A DNA stretch of 64,000 nucleotides, taken from positions 1-64,000 of the forward strand of contig JAJVIG010000022.1 of NCBI GenBank assembly GCA_022072145.1. The letters run 5' to 3'. The position numbers and the translations under genes are program-made. How positions within the stretch are numbered: position 1 is the first letter of the stretch; the number at the start of each line of letters is the position of its first letter. The stretch is from Pseudomonadales bacterium (lineage in GTDB: Bacteria > Pseudomonadota > Gammaproteobacteria > Pseudomonadales > UBA5518). This document shows positions 28,198 through 36,840 of the stretch, one piece after another. A model generated the notes under the pieces. The model made no database searches. It saw only the letters and a program-made list of their open reading frames with translations, and was not told where the DNA came from.

Positions 28198-29328
28198 ATG
28201 CCGCGACACGACGACGAACAGCCTGTGACCATGCGCGCGCCGCCGCGCGTGTGGCTGCTGTTCGGCGCGCGCGCCGGCGACAATTCGCAGGTGCTCGCGC
28301 TCGGCGAGCTGCTCGGCTGGCCGTTCGAGATCCGGCAGATCGTCTTCGGGCGCCGCCTGCTGCCCAAACCGCTCGCGGTGCGCTCGCAGAACCTGCGGGT
28401 GGCCGGCATCGACCTGCGACGCAGCACGCCACTGGTGTCGCCGTGGCCGGAGCTGGTGATCCTGTCGGGGCGCGAGCAGGAGCCGGTGGCGCGCTGGATC
28501 CGCCGCGCTGCGGGCGGAGGTGTGCGGCTGGTCTACATGGGCAGGCCGTGGGCGCCGCTGGACACCTACGACCTGATCATCACGACGCCGCAATACTTCC
28601 TGCCCGAACGGCCCAACGTGGTGCTGAACCTGTTGCCGCTGCACCGCGTGACCGCCGAACGGCTGGCGAGCGAGGGGGCGATCTGGGAGGCGCGCCTGCG
28701 CCATCTGCCGCGGCCGTACACCGCGGTGCTGCTCGGCGGCAGCAGCGGAACCTTCACGTTCACGCCAGCGAAGGCATGCGAATTGGCAGCGCGCGTCGGC
28801 GCGCTCGTGCGCGTACACGGCGGCTCGCTGCTGATCACCGACAGCGCGCGCACGCCGGCGGCGGTGTTCGGCGCCTTCATCGCCGGCATCGATGCTCCGT
28901 CGCACGTCTACCGCTGGGGCAGCCGCGATGCGGAGAACCCCTTCTTCGGCTACCTCGCGCTCGCCGATCGCATCGTCACCACCGGCGAGAGCGTCTCGAT
29001 GCTCGCCGAGTCGTGTGCGACCGGCAAGCCGGTCCACGTGTTCGACCTGAGCGACGCACTGCCGCGCTCGGCGCCGTGGCACCAGCGGTTTGTCGCACGC
29101 TTCGGTTACCCGGCGCTGCGCGACTGGGTCGGCCGCAGCGTCGGTCCGGGCTACATGCAGCGCGACATCGGTCGCATCCAGCAGTTGCTGGTCGCCGGCG
29201 GCCGCGCGCAGTGGCTGGGCGAGCGCGCGCCGGAGACCGGCAACGACCACGATACCCGCGTGCCACGCGACACCGCGGAGGCGGTCGAGCGCGTGCGCGC
29301 CCTGTTTGCAGGAGAACGACGACGATGA
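28198..29328 (+). CDS. mitochondrial-fission ELM1-family protein
   Basis: 'WLLFGARAGDNSQVLALGELLGWPFEIRQIVF', 'ILSGREQEPVARWIRR', 'DRIVTTGESVSMLAESCATGKPVHVFDL'. Confidence 0.88.
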   Translation: MPRHDDEQPVTMRAPPRVWLLFGARAGDNSQVLALGELLGWPFEIRQIVFGRRLLPKPLAVRSQNLRVAGIDLRRSTPLVSPWPELVILSGREQEPVARWIRRAAGGGVRLVYMGRPWAPLDTYDLIITTPQYFLPERPNVVLNLLPLHRVTAERLASEGAIWEARLRHLPRPYTAVLLGGSSGTFTFTPAKACELAARVGALVRVHGGSLLITDSARTPAAVFGAFIAGIDAPSHVYRWGSRDAENPFFGYLALADRIVTTGESVSMLAESCATGKPVHVFDLSDALPRSAPWHQRFVARFGYPALRDWVGRSVGPGYMQRDIGRIQQLLVAGGRAQWLGERAPETGNDHDTRVPRDTAEAVERVRALFAGERRR

Positions 29329-29963
29329 CGATGCTCGCTGACACCCGCTCGATCCTGATCGCCATGCTGCTGGTCGATGCGCTGTTCGTCTTGCTGCTGC
29401 TCGACGGCTCGGATGCGTTCTACCAGGAGAACGCGTTGATCGAGAACGCACAGCTCGTGGCGTTGGCGCTGGCGGCGTACGCGCACGGCAGCCGGGTCCG
29501 GCAGGCGAGCACGCTGTTCGACCGGCGCCTGCTGGTCGCGCTGTGCATCCTCGCGGTCTGCACCTTCTACCGGGAAAGCGATCTGCGTTCGCAGGTGGTT
29601 CCCGTCGGCGGCGTCTACGCGGCGCTGGACTGGATCCATGCGTTCATCAGCCCGCTGATGTGGCTGTGCACGGCGCTGGCGCTGGCCCACTGCCTGGGAC
29701 GCGACCTGCGGCGCACGCTGCGTTTCGCATTCGCCGACGCAGGACTGCTGGTGGGTGCCGCCTTCGGCCTGGTCGCACTGGCCGCCGGCATCGACAAGGG
29801 GATCCTGTACCTGCCGGGGCCGAAGCGCTTCTTGGAGGAAGCGCTGGAATTCACCGGCTACATGGCCCTGCTCGCGGCGGCATTCGCGAGCACCACGGCG
29901 TTCACCGGCTTCGGCTGGGGCCGGCCGGCGCCCGCCGCGGGTCGTGGTGGCGCCCGCCCCTGA
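29325..29963 (+). CDS. hypothetical multi-pass membrane protein
   Basis: ATGA overlap with the ELM1-family gene; ~212 aa with several hydrophobic helices. Confidence 0.75.
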   Translation: MTMLADTRSILIAMLLVDALFVLLLLDGSDAFYQENALIENAQLVALALAAYAHGSRVRQASTLFDRRLLVALCILAVCTFYRESDLRSQVVPVGGVYAALDWIHAFISPLMWLCTALALAHCLGRDLRRTLRFAFADAGLLVGAAFGLVALAAGIDKGILYLPGPKRFLEEALEFTGYMALLAAAFASTTAFTGFGWGRPAPAAGRGGARP

Positions 29964-29966
29964 CGA

Positions 29967-30031
29967 CAGACGCCGCCCGGAGGCGGCGTCTGCGCTGGAT
30001 GAGCGGCTGATCGCCCGTGGGCGATCAGCCG
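29967..30031. terminator. two consecutive strong hairpins (convergent terminators)
   Basis: CAGACGCCGCC-CGGA-GGCGGCGTCTG (29967-29992) and CGGCTGATCGCCC-GT-GGGCGATCAGCCG (30004-30031). Confidence 0.8.
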
Positions 30032-30044
30032 GCCGGAGGGCGGA

Positions 30045-32669
30045 TCAGGCCACGAACAGGTAATCCCCGAGCGTGGTGTCCGGGACGCTAGTCAGTACCC
30101 CGATCAGCTGTAGTTCCGCCGCCGTGACCGTGGTGTCGGCCGCCGCCGACGTGAACAGGAACAGGTGCGCGTTGCTGCCGTTGTCGAGCACGAACAGGCG
30201 CTTGTCACCCACTCCGTAGGCTGCCGAGGCGTTGCCGATCGCGGCTGCCGCGTTGGTCGTCGTGACCGGAACGTACGCCTCGGCGTAGCCGTGCGTGAAG
30301 ATCACCAGTTCGGCGCCGGGACCGAAACCGCCGGCACCGAAGCGTGTCGCCCCGCCGTTGATCGTGGTGTCGCCGTTACCGATGCCGAAAACCGACATAT
30401 CGATCGCGAGCTTGTCCTCGCCACTGACGAAGTCGCTGACCGACTCGAACAACCCGGCTTCCTTGACGTCGAAGTTGAAGGTGTCGGCCCCGGCGCCGCC
30501 GTAATAGATATCCGCACCCGCGCCGCCGAAGAACTTGTCGTCGCCGGCGTCGCCGAACAGGTAGTCGGCGTCGCCACCGCCCTGCAGCTGGTCGTTGCCG
30601 GCGCCGCCGTAAAGCGAGTCGTTGCCGGCCAGGCCAACGAGCGTGTCGTTGCCGGCGTTGCCCTGCAGGAAGTTCGCGCCCGCGGTGCCTGTCAGCGAAT
30701 CGTTGACCATGCCGCCGTTGGCGTTTTCGATGTTGGTGATCGTGTCCGAACCGGCGCCGGTGTTCTGCGCCGCCACGGTGCCCAGGTTCAGCGTGATCGC
30801 GACCCCGAGGTTCGAGAAGTCGACCGTATCCACGCCATCGCCGCCGTTGATGATATCTGCGCCGATACCGCCGTTCAGCGTGTCGTTGCCCAGACCGCCC
30901 TGCAGGTTGTCGGTGCCTGCACCGCCGAACAGGCTGTCCGAACCGTCGAGACCGCTCAGTGAATTGTTGAACTGGTTGCCGCGCAGCACATTGCTGCTGG
31001 CGTTGCCGGTCGCGTTCAGCGCGGTGCTGACGCCGAGCAGCGTGGCGTTCTCCAGTCCGTTGGCCAGCGTGACGTCCAGCGTGCTGACCACGGTATCGGT
31101 GCCGAAGTTGGGATCGATGCGCTCCTGGATCACGTCCCCGCCGGCGTTCACGTAGTACACGTCGTTGCCGCGCCCGCCAGCCATCAGGTCGGCGCCGGTG
31201 CCGCCGACCAGCGTGTCGCTGCCGTAGCTGCCGCTGATCGTGTCGTTGCCCGCGCCGCCATAGAGCTTGAACGCTGCGGCGTAGTAGTAATAGGAGTAAT
31301 AGGGCGACTTGGCCGTGATCACGTTGTCCAGTGCGTTGCCGGAGGCGGTGGCGGCGTAGTAGTAGTAGCTCGACGTGACGACCAGGTTCTCGACGTTCGC
31401 GGCCAGTACGTAGCTGGAGTTCGCGGAGGTCGATGTGACGATTTCCACCGTGTCGGTGCCTTCGTCGGCGTTTTCCACCACCTGGTCGAACGTCGTGTAG
31501 TAGTACAGGTTCTCGATCACGTAGTAGTCGTTGCCGGACCCGCCCGCCAGCGTGTCTGCGACGCTCTGGTAATAGCCGTCGGCGCTGCCGTCCAGACGGT
31601 CGTTGCCGGTGCCTCCGGCAAGGTTGTCGGCACCCGCGCCGCCGATCAGCGTGTCGGCAGCATCGCCGCCGAGGATGGTGTCGTTGCCGTTGCCGCCGCT
31701 CAGCATGTTCGCGACCGTGCTGCCGGTGATGCTGTCGTTGCTACCGCCGCCGATCACGTTCTCGATGCCGGAATGGTTCTCCACCGTGCCGCCGACGGTA
31801 TGGGTGGCAGCCGTGAGGTCGATCACGACCGCGCTGTAGTAGTAGTCGTCCTCGAAGGAGATGGTGTCGTTGCCGGTGCCCCCGGTGATCGTGTCGACGC
31901 CGACGCCGCCGACCAGCGTGTCGTTGCCGGAGCCGCCACTGAGGTTGTCGTCACCCATCAGCCCGCGGAACAGGTTGTGCTGCGAGGCGCCATTCAGCGT
32001 ATCGGTGCCGCCGGTCAGCGTGTCGTTGTAGTTGCTGCCGATCGCGTTCTCCAGCGTGCGCAGCGCGTCGCTCTCGGCGCCGATCACCGCGGTGCCGGTG
32101 CCATTGGTGTTCAGGTTCAGGTTCACGCCCGCGCTGGCGCTCTGGTAGGACACCGTGTCGGTGCCGCCGCCGCCGAGCAGCGAGTCGGCGCCGGCGCCGC
32201 CGTAGAGCACGTCGTCACCGAGGCCGCCGTCGATGCTGTCCTTGCCGGTGCCGCCCTCGAGCGTGTCGTTGCCGGCGCCCGAGAGGATCGAGTCGTTGCC
32301 GGAGAAGATGTCGGCGATGCTCGGCCGCGGCGTCGCGCTCAGCGACAGGCTGAATCCGCTCAGCGTGTAGACGGTGTTGTTCTGCGCGTCGAGCACGCTC
32401 AGCGAAGTCGCGGTGCCGCCGGTCACTTCCGAACGGACCACGGCCGAGCTGGAATTCACCGGCGCCGCGTAGGTGAAGCCGGTGCCGCCCCAGATCGCCT
32501 GGATGCCCATGCCTGCCGGGTCCGATTCGATGAAGGTGGTTGCCAGCGTGACCGGGGTTTCCAGCGTGGACAGGACCGGCAGGCCGGCCCCTCCGGGGAT
32601 CCAGTATGTGAACGACCCGTCCATCAGCGCAAGATTCAGACCGGTGGAGGATGCATTGAATGTGGCCAT
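30045..32669 (-). CDS. RTX calcium-binding repeat protein (paralog 1)
   Basis: 874 aa; many GGxGxDxLx nonapeptides ('GGAGNDTISGSYGSDTLVGGTGADLMAGGRGNDVYYV'); C-terminal 'TAAELQLIGVLTSVPDTTLGDYLFVA'. Confidence 0.93.
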   Translation of the reverse strand: MATFNASSTGLNLALMDGSFTYWIPGGAGLPVLSTLETPVTLATTFIESDPAGMGIQAIWGGTGFTYAAPVNSSSAVVRSEVTGGTATSLSVLDAQNNTVYTLSGFSLSLSATPRPSIADIFSGNDSILSGAGNDTLEGGTGKDSIDGGLGDDVLYGGAGADSLLGGGGTDTVSYQSASAGVNLNLNTNGTGTAVIGAESDALRTLENAIGSNYNDTLTGGTDTLNGASQHNLFRGLMGDDNLSGGSGNDTLVGGVGVDTITGGTGNDTISFEDDYYYSAVVIDLTAATHTVGGTVENHSGIENVIGGGSNDSITGSTVANMLSGGNGNDTILGGDAADTLIGGAGADNLAGGTGNDRLDGSADGYYQSVADTLAGGSGNDYYVIENLYYYTTFDQVVENADEGTDTVEIVTSTSANSSYVLAANVENLVVTSSYYYYAATASGNALDNVITAKSPYYSYYYYAAAFKLYGGAGNDTISGSYGSDTLVGGTGADLMAGGRGNDVYYVNAGGDVIQERIDPNFGTDTVVSTLDVTLANGLENATLLGVSTALNATGNASSNVLRGNQFNNSLSGLDGSDSLFGGAGTDNLQGGLGNDTLNGGIGADIINGGDGVDTVDFSNLGVAITLNLGTVAAQNTGAGSDTITNIENANGGMVNDSLTGTAGANFLQGNAGNDTLVGLAGNDSLYGGAGNDQLQGGGDADYLFGDAGDDKFFGGAGADIYYGGAGADTFNFDVKEAGLFESVSDFVSGEDKLAIDMSVFGIGNGDTTINGGATRFGAGGFGPGAELVIFTHGYAEAYVPVTTTNAAAAIGNASAAYGVGDKRLFVLDNGSNAHLFLFTSAAADTTVTAAELQLIGVLTSVPDTTLGDYLFVA

Positions 32670-32877
32670 GGCGGTTCCTTGTTGGTTGTTGCCGGCGGTG
32701 GAATTGACGTGACCCTCGAACTACGCAATAAGCGTGCCCTTGGTCGTCGTTATAGTAAAGCAGCTTCGTGACACGTTGCCATTCAGCGGGATGCGATCCT
32801 TCGATTGCCGGATTGGTCAACCCGGCTGACGACTAGCGCTTCCCGGTACACGGGAATTGTAAAGTTTCCCGACGTTT

Positions 32878-33015
32878 TCACTCGTCGCCGAGGAACTCGC
32901 ACAGGTACGCGGCGGGGCCGCCGACCGCCTGCACGTCGAAGCCGCTGTTCGCAGCGACCTCGAAACGGGTGCCGGTTGCGGTGCCGAAGTGACAGCTACC
33001 CGGGGCGATGGCGCC
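32878..33015 (-). pseudogene. ppnP: truncated ppnP remnant (5' end and ~78 bp internal segment missing)
   Basis: Minus strand reads GAIAPGSCHFGTAT|GTRFEVAANSGFDVQAVGGPAAYLCEFLGDE*, matching PpnP at 35999-36289 but lacking the start and 'AERMSVLSGDLRARVQGGDWQHYPA'. Confidence 0.88.
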
Positions 33016-33027
33016 CTGTCGTAACGA

Positions 33028-33092
33028 CCGACGCCGCCCGAGGGCGGCGTCGGCGCGGGATCAGCGGCTGAGCGGCCGTGGGCGCTCAGCCG
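33028..33092. terminator. two consecutive hairpins, duplicated counterpart of 29967-30031
   Basis: CCGACGCCGCCC-GA-GGGCGGCGTCGG (33028-33053) and CGGCTGAGCG...CGCTCAGCCG (33065-33092). Confidence 0.78.
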
Positions 33093-33105
33093 GCTGGACA
33101 GCAGA

Positions 33106-35790
33106 TCAGGCCACGAACAGGTAGTCGCCGAGCGTGGTGTTCGGGGTGTTCTGGAGTGCCCCGATCAACTGCAGTTCCGCTGCCGTGACTGTGGCGTCGG
33201 CAGCCGCCGACGTGAACAGGTACAGGTCAGCGGAACTGCTGTTGTCGAGCACGAACAGGCGCTTGTCACCCACCCCGTAGGCGGCCGAGGCGTTGCCGAT
33301 CGCGGCCGCGGCGGCGGTCGTCGTGGGGAAAGACGACTCGCTGTACCCGTGTGTGAAGATCACCAGCTCGGCGCCGGGACCGAAACCGCCGGGACCGAAT
33401 TTCATCAGACCGCCGTTGATCGTGGTGTCGCCGTTGCCGATGCCGAAGGCCGACATATCGATAGCGAGCTTGTCCTCGCCGCTGACGAAGTCCGTGACCG
33501 CCTCGCCCTCCCCCCACCCGGCTTCCATGACGTCGAAATAGAAGATGTCGGCACCGGCGCCGCCCTTATAACTGTCCTGCCCCGCACCGCCGAACAAATT
33601 GTCGTCGCCGTCGTCGCCGGACAAGAGGTCGGCGTCGCCGCCACCCCGCAACACGTCGTTGCCGACGCCCCCTATCAGAAAATCGTCACCCGCCAGGCCA
33701 ACGAGCGTGTCGTTGCCGGCGTTGCCCCGCAGGACGTTCCTTTCCGCGCTGCCGGTCAGCGAATCGTCGACCATGCCGCCGTTGGCGTTCTCGATGTTGG
33801 TGATCGTGTCCGAACCGGCGCCGGTGTTCTGCGCCGCCACGGTGCCCAGGTTCAGTGTGATCGCGACCCCGAGGTTCGAGAAGTCGACCGTGTCGGTGTT
33901 GTCGCCGCCGTTGATGATGTCGGCCCCGATACCGCCGTTCAGCGTGTCGTTGCCGAGCCCGCCTTGCAGTGTGTCGGCACCGGCGCCACCGAACAGGCTG
34001 TCCGACCCGTCCAGGCCGCTCAGTGAATTGTTGAACTGGTTGCCGCGCAGCACGTTGCTGCTCGCGTTGCCGGTGGCGTTCAGCGCGGTGCTGACGCCGA
34101 GCAGCGTGGCGTTCTCGAGGCCGTTGGCCAGCGTGACGTTCAGCGAGCTGACCACGGTGTCGTTGCCGTAGTTGGGGCCGACGCGCTCCTGGATCACGTC
34201 CCCGCCGGCGTTCACGTAATACACGTCGCTGCCGTCCCCGCCGACCATCATATCGGCGCCGTTGCCGCCGGCCAGCGTATCGGCCCCGTAACTGCCGGTG
34301 ATCGTGTCGTTGCCCGCGCCACCGTAGAGCTTGAAGCCTGCCGTGAGGTAGTAGTAGCTCGAGTACGCGCTCTTTGCAGTGATCACGTTGTCCAGCGCGT
34401 TGCCGGAGGCGGTCGCAGCGTAATAGTAGTAGCTCGACGCGACGATCAGGTTCTCCACGTTTGCCGCCAGCACGTAGCTCGAGTTCGCGGAGGTCGTCGT
34501 GACGAGTTCCACTGTGTCAGTGCCTTCGTCGGCGTTTTCCACTACCTGGTCGAAGGTACTGTAGTAGTACAGGTTCTCGATCACGTAGTAGTCATTGCCG
34601 ATACCGCCGGCCAGCGTGTCGGCGACGCTCTGGTAATAGCCGTCGGTGCTGCCATCGAGGCGGTCGTTGCCGGTGCCGCCCGCGAGGTTGTCGGCTCCCG
34701 CGCCGCCGACCAGCGTGTCGGGCCCTGCCCCGCCGAGGATCGTGTCGTTGCCGTTGCCGCCGCTCAGCATGTTCGCGACCGTGCTGCCGGTGATGCTGTC
34801 ATTGGCGTTGCCGCCGATCACGTTCTCGATGCCGGAATGGTTTTCCACCGTGCCGCCGACGGTGTGGGTGGTCGCGTTCAGGTCGATCACGACCGCGATG
34901 TCATCCTCGAACGAGATCGTGTCGTTGCCGGCGTCGCCGGCGATCGTGTCGGCGCCGAGGCCGCCGATCAACGTGTCGTTGCCGGCGCCGCCGCTCAGTT
35001 CGTCGTCACCGTCCAGTCCGCGGAACAGATTGTGCTGCGAGGCGCCGTTCAGCGTGTCGGTGCCGCCGGTCAGCGTGTCGTTGTGGTTGGTGCCGAGCAC
35101 GTTCTCGAGGGTGCGCAGTGTGTCGCTTTCGGCGCCGATCACCGCGGTGCCGGTGCCGTTGGTGTTCAGGCTCAGGTTCACACCCGCGCTGGCGGTCTGG
35201 TAGGACACCGTGTCGGTGCCGCCGCCGCCGAGCAGCGAGTCGGCGCCGACGCCGCCGTGGAGCAGATCGTCACCGAGGCCGCCGTCGATGCTGTCGTTGC
35301 CGGTGCCGCCGTCGAGCGTGTCGTTGCCTGCGCCCGCGAGGATCGAGTCGTTGCCGGTACCGCCCTCGAGCGTGTCGTTGCCTGCGCCTGCGAGGATCGA
35401 GTCGTTGCCGGCGAAGATGTCCGCCATGGCCGGTCGCGGCGTTGCGCTCAGCGCCAGGCTGAACCCGCTCAGCGTGTAGATGGTATTGTTCTGCGCGTCG
35501 AGCACGCTGAGCGTCTTCGCGGTGCCGCCGGTAAGCTCGAAGCGGACCACCGCCGGGCTGGAGCCGCTGTAGTAGCTGACCGGCGCCGCGTAGGTGAAGC
35601 CGGTTCCACCCCAGATCGCCTGGATCCCCAGGCCGGCCGGATCCGACTCGATGAAGGTGGTCGGTAGCGTGACCGGAGTTTCCAGCGTGGCAAGCGCCGG
35701 CAGACCGGTCCCTGCGGGGATCCAGTACGTGAAGGTATCGTCCATCAGCGCGAGATTCAGTCCGGTGGAAGAGGCGTTGAATGTGGCCAT
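33106..35790 (-). CDS. RTX calcium-binding repeat protein (paralog 2)
   Basis: ~894 aa from 'MATFNASSTGLNLALMDDTFTYW'; closely similar to 30045-32669 over full length. Confidence 0.93.
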   Translation of the reverse strand: MATFNASSTGLNLALMDDTFTYWIPAGTGLPALATLETPVTLPTTFIESDPAGLGIQAIWGGTGFTYAAPVSYYSGSSPAVVRFELTGGTAKTLSVLDAQNNTIYTLSGFSLALSATPRPAMADIFAGNDSILAGAGNDTLEGGTGNDSILAGAGNDTLDGGTGNDSIDGGLGDDLLHGGVGADSLLGGGGTDTVSYQTASAGVNLSLNTNGTGTAVIGAESDTLRTLENVLGTNHNDTLTGGTDTLNGASQHNLFRGLDGDDELSGGAGNDTLIGGLGADTIAGDAGNDTISFEDDIAVVIDLNATTHTVGGTVENHSGIENVIGGNANDSITGSTVANMLSGGNGNDTILGGAGPDTLVGGAGADNLAGGTGNDRLDGSTDGYYQSVADTLAGGIGNDYYVIENLYYYSTFDQVVENADEGTDTVELVTTTSANSSYVLAANVENLIVASSYYYYAATASGNALDNVITAKSAYSSYYYLTAGFKLYGGAGNDTITGSYGADTLAGGNGADMMVGGDGSDVYYVNAGGDVIQERVGPNYGNDTVVSSLNVTLANGLENATLLGVSTALNATGNASSNVLRGNQFNNSLSGLDGSDSLFGGAGADTLQGGLGNDTLNGGIGADIINGGDNTDTVDFSNLGVAITLNLGTVAAQNTGAGSDTITNIENANGGMVDDSLTGSAERNVLRGNAGNDTLVGLAGDDFLIGGVGNDVLRGGGDADLLSGDDGDDNLFGGAGQDSYKGGAGADIFYFDVMEAGWGEGEAVTDFVSGEDKLAIDMSAFGIGNGDTTINGGLMKFGPGGFGPGAELVIFTHGYSESSFPTTTAAAAAIGNASAAYGVGDKRLFVLDNSSSADLYLFTSAAADATVTAAELQLIGALQNTPNTTLGDYLFVA
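35297..35404 (-). repeat. 54-bp tandem duplication within RTX paralog 2 (two units of an 18-aa RTX double repeat)
   Basis: 35297-35350 and 35351-35404 nearly identical; paralog 1 has a single unit. Confidence 0.85.
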
Positions 35791-35998
35791 GATCTTTCCT
35801 TGTTCGTAGTTGCCGGCGGTGGTTTGGACAGGACCCGTCAATCACGCAATAAACGAGGCCCTGATCGCCGCCACAGTAAAGCAGTTTCGTCACGCTTTGC
35901 CATTTGGCGGGATGCGATCCGTGATTCGCCGGATTGGTCAATTCGGCTTACGATGTCTGCGTCCGGGTACGCGGAGAATGTAAAGATTCCCGACGTTT

Positions 35999-36289
35999 TC
36001 ACTCGTCGCCGAGGAACTCGCACAGGTACGCGGCGGGGCCGCCGACCGCCTGCACGTCGAAGCCGCTGTTCGCAGCGACCTCGAAACGGGTGCCGGCCGG
36101 GTAGTGCTGCCAGTCGCCACCCTGGACCCGCGCGCGCAGGTCGCCGCTCAACACGCTCATGCGTTCCGCCGCCACGGTGCCGAAATGGTACGTGCCCGGT
36201 GCGATCACGCCGACCGTCGCGGCGAGCCCGTGGCGGGTGAAGCCGATGCTCTGCACCTGGCCGTCGAAGTAGGTGTTGTGTTTCAGCAT
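35999..36289 (-). CDS. ppnP: pyrimidine/purine nucleoside phosphorylase PpnP (DUF1255)
   Basis: 96 aa; 'MLKHNTYFDGQVQSIGF', 'ATVGVIAPGTYHFGT', 'FEVAANSGFDVQ'. Confidence 0.93.
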   Translation of the reverse strand: MLKHNTYFDGQVQSIGFTRHGLAATVGVIAPGTYHFGTVAAERMSVLSGDLRARVQGGDWQHYPAGTRFEVAANSGFDVQAVGGPAAYLCEFLGDE

Positions 36290-36423
36290 GCCGGAGTCTC
36301 CTGCCGATCGGTGAAAGGGTGCGCGCGCCTTGCCGGCGCACGGCGGCGCAGTATAAGTTCCCGCTCGGGGTGGCAGGTACGCTCGCGGACGTTGGGTGCG
36401 AGCGCGGCGCTCGAGGGGGACAG

Positions 36424-36840
36424 ATGGGCGAACGGCAGCGGGCGGCGCAGGACTACATCGTGGCTGGCGACGGCGGCTGGCAGCTCGCCGGTTCGCGCTG
36501 CGGTGCGTGCCAGGCGGTATTCCTCGGCGCGCGGCGGGTCTGCGCGGCCTGCGGAGCGCGCGGGCGCATGCTGCCGGAGGTGCTGCGTGACCGCGGTCGC
36601 GTCCACAGTTTCACGACCGTGCACCGCAGTTTTCCCGGCGTGCCCGTACCGTTCGTGATGGCCGTGGTCGACCTCGACGGTGGGCCCGCGCTGCGCGGCA
36701 CGCTGCGTGACGCGGCCGCGGCCGAACTGCGTTTCGACCTGCCGGTGCGGGTGGTGTTCGGCGACAGCGGCCAGCGTGACGCCAGTGGCGCGGCCTGGAT
36801 AGCGTTTTCCTTCGTTCCCGACCGCGAGGCCATGTCATGA
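36424..36840 (+). CDS. Zn-ribbon OB-fold (DUF35) acyl-CoA-associated protein
   Basis: Zn ribbon 'GSRCGACQAVFLGARRVCAACGA'; OB-fold 'GRVHSFTTVHRSFPGVPVPFVMAVVDLDGGPALRG'; ATGA overlap with thiolase. Confidence 0.9.
   Translation: MGERQRAAQDYIVAGDGGWQLAGSRCGACQAVFLGARRVCAACGARGRMLPEVLRDRGRVHSFTTVHRSFPGVPVPFVMAVVDLDGGPALRGTLRDAAAAELRFDLPVRVVFGDSGQRDASGAAWIAFSFVPDREAMS

Noticed and set aside
31773-35667. Plus-strand Val/Ala/Asp-rich ORFs (31773-32771, 34837-35667 and similar) opposite the RTX genes
   Set aside because: Repetitive antisense frames produced by RTX codon periodicity.
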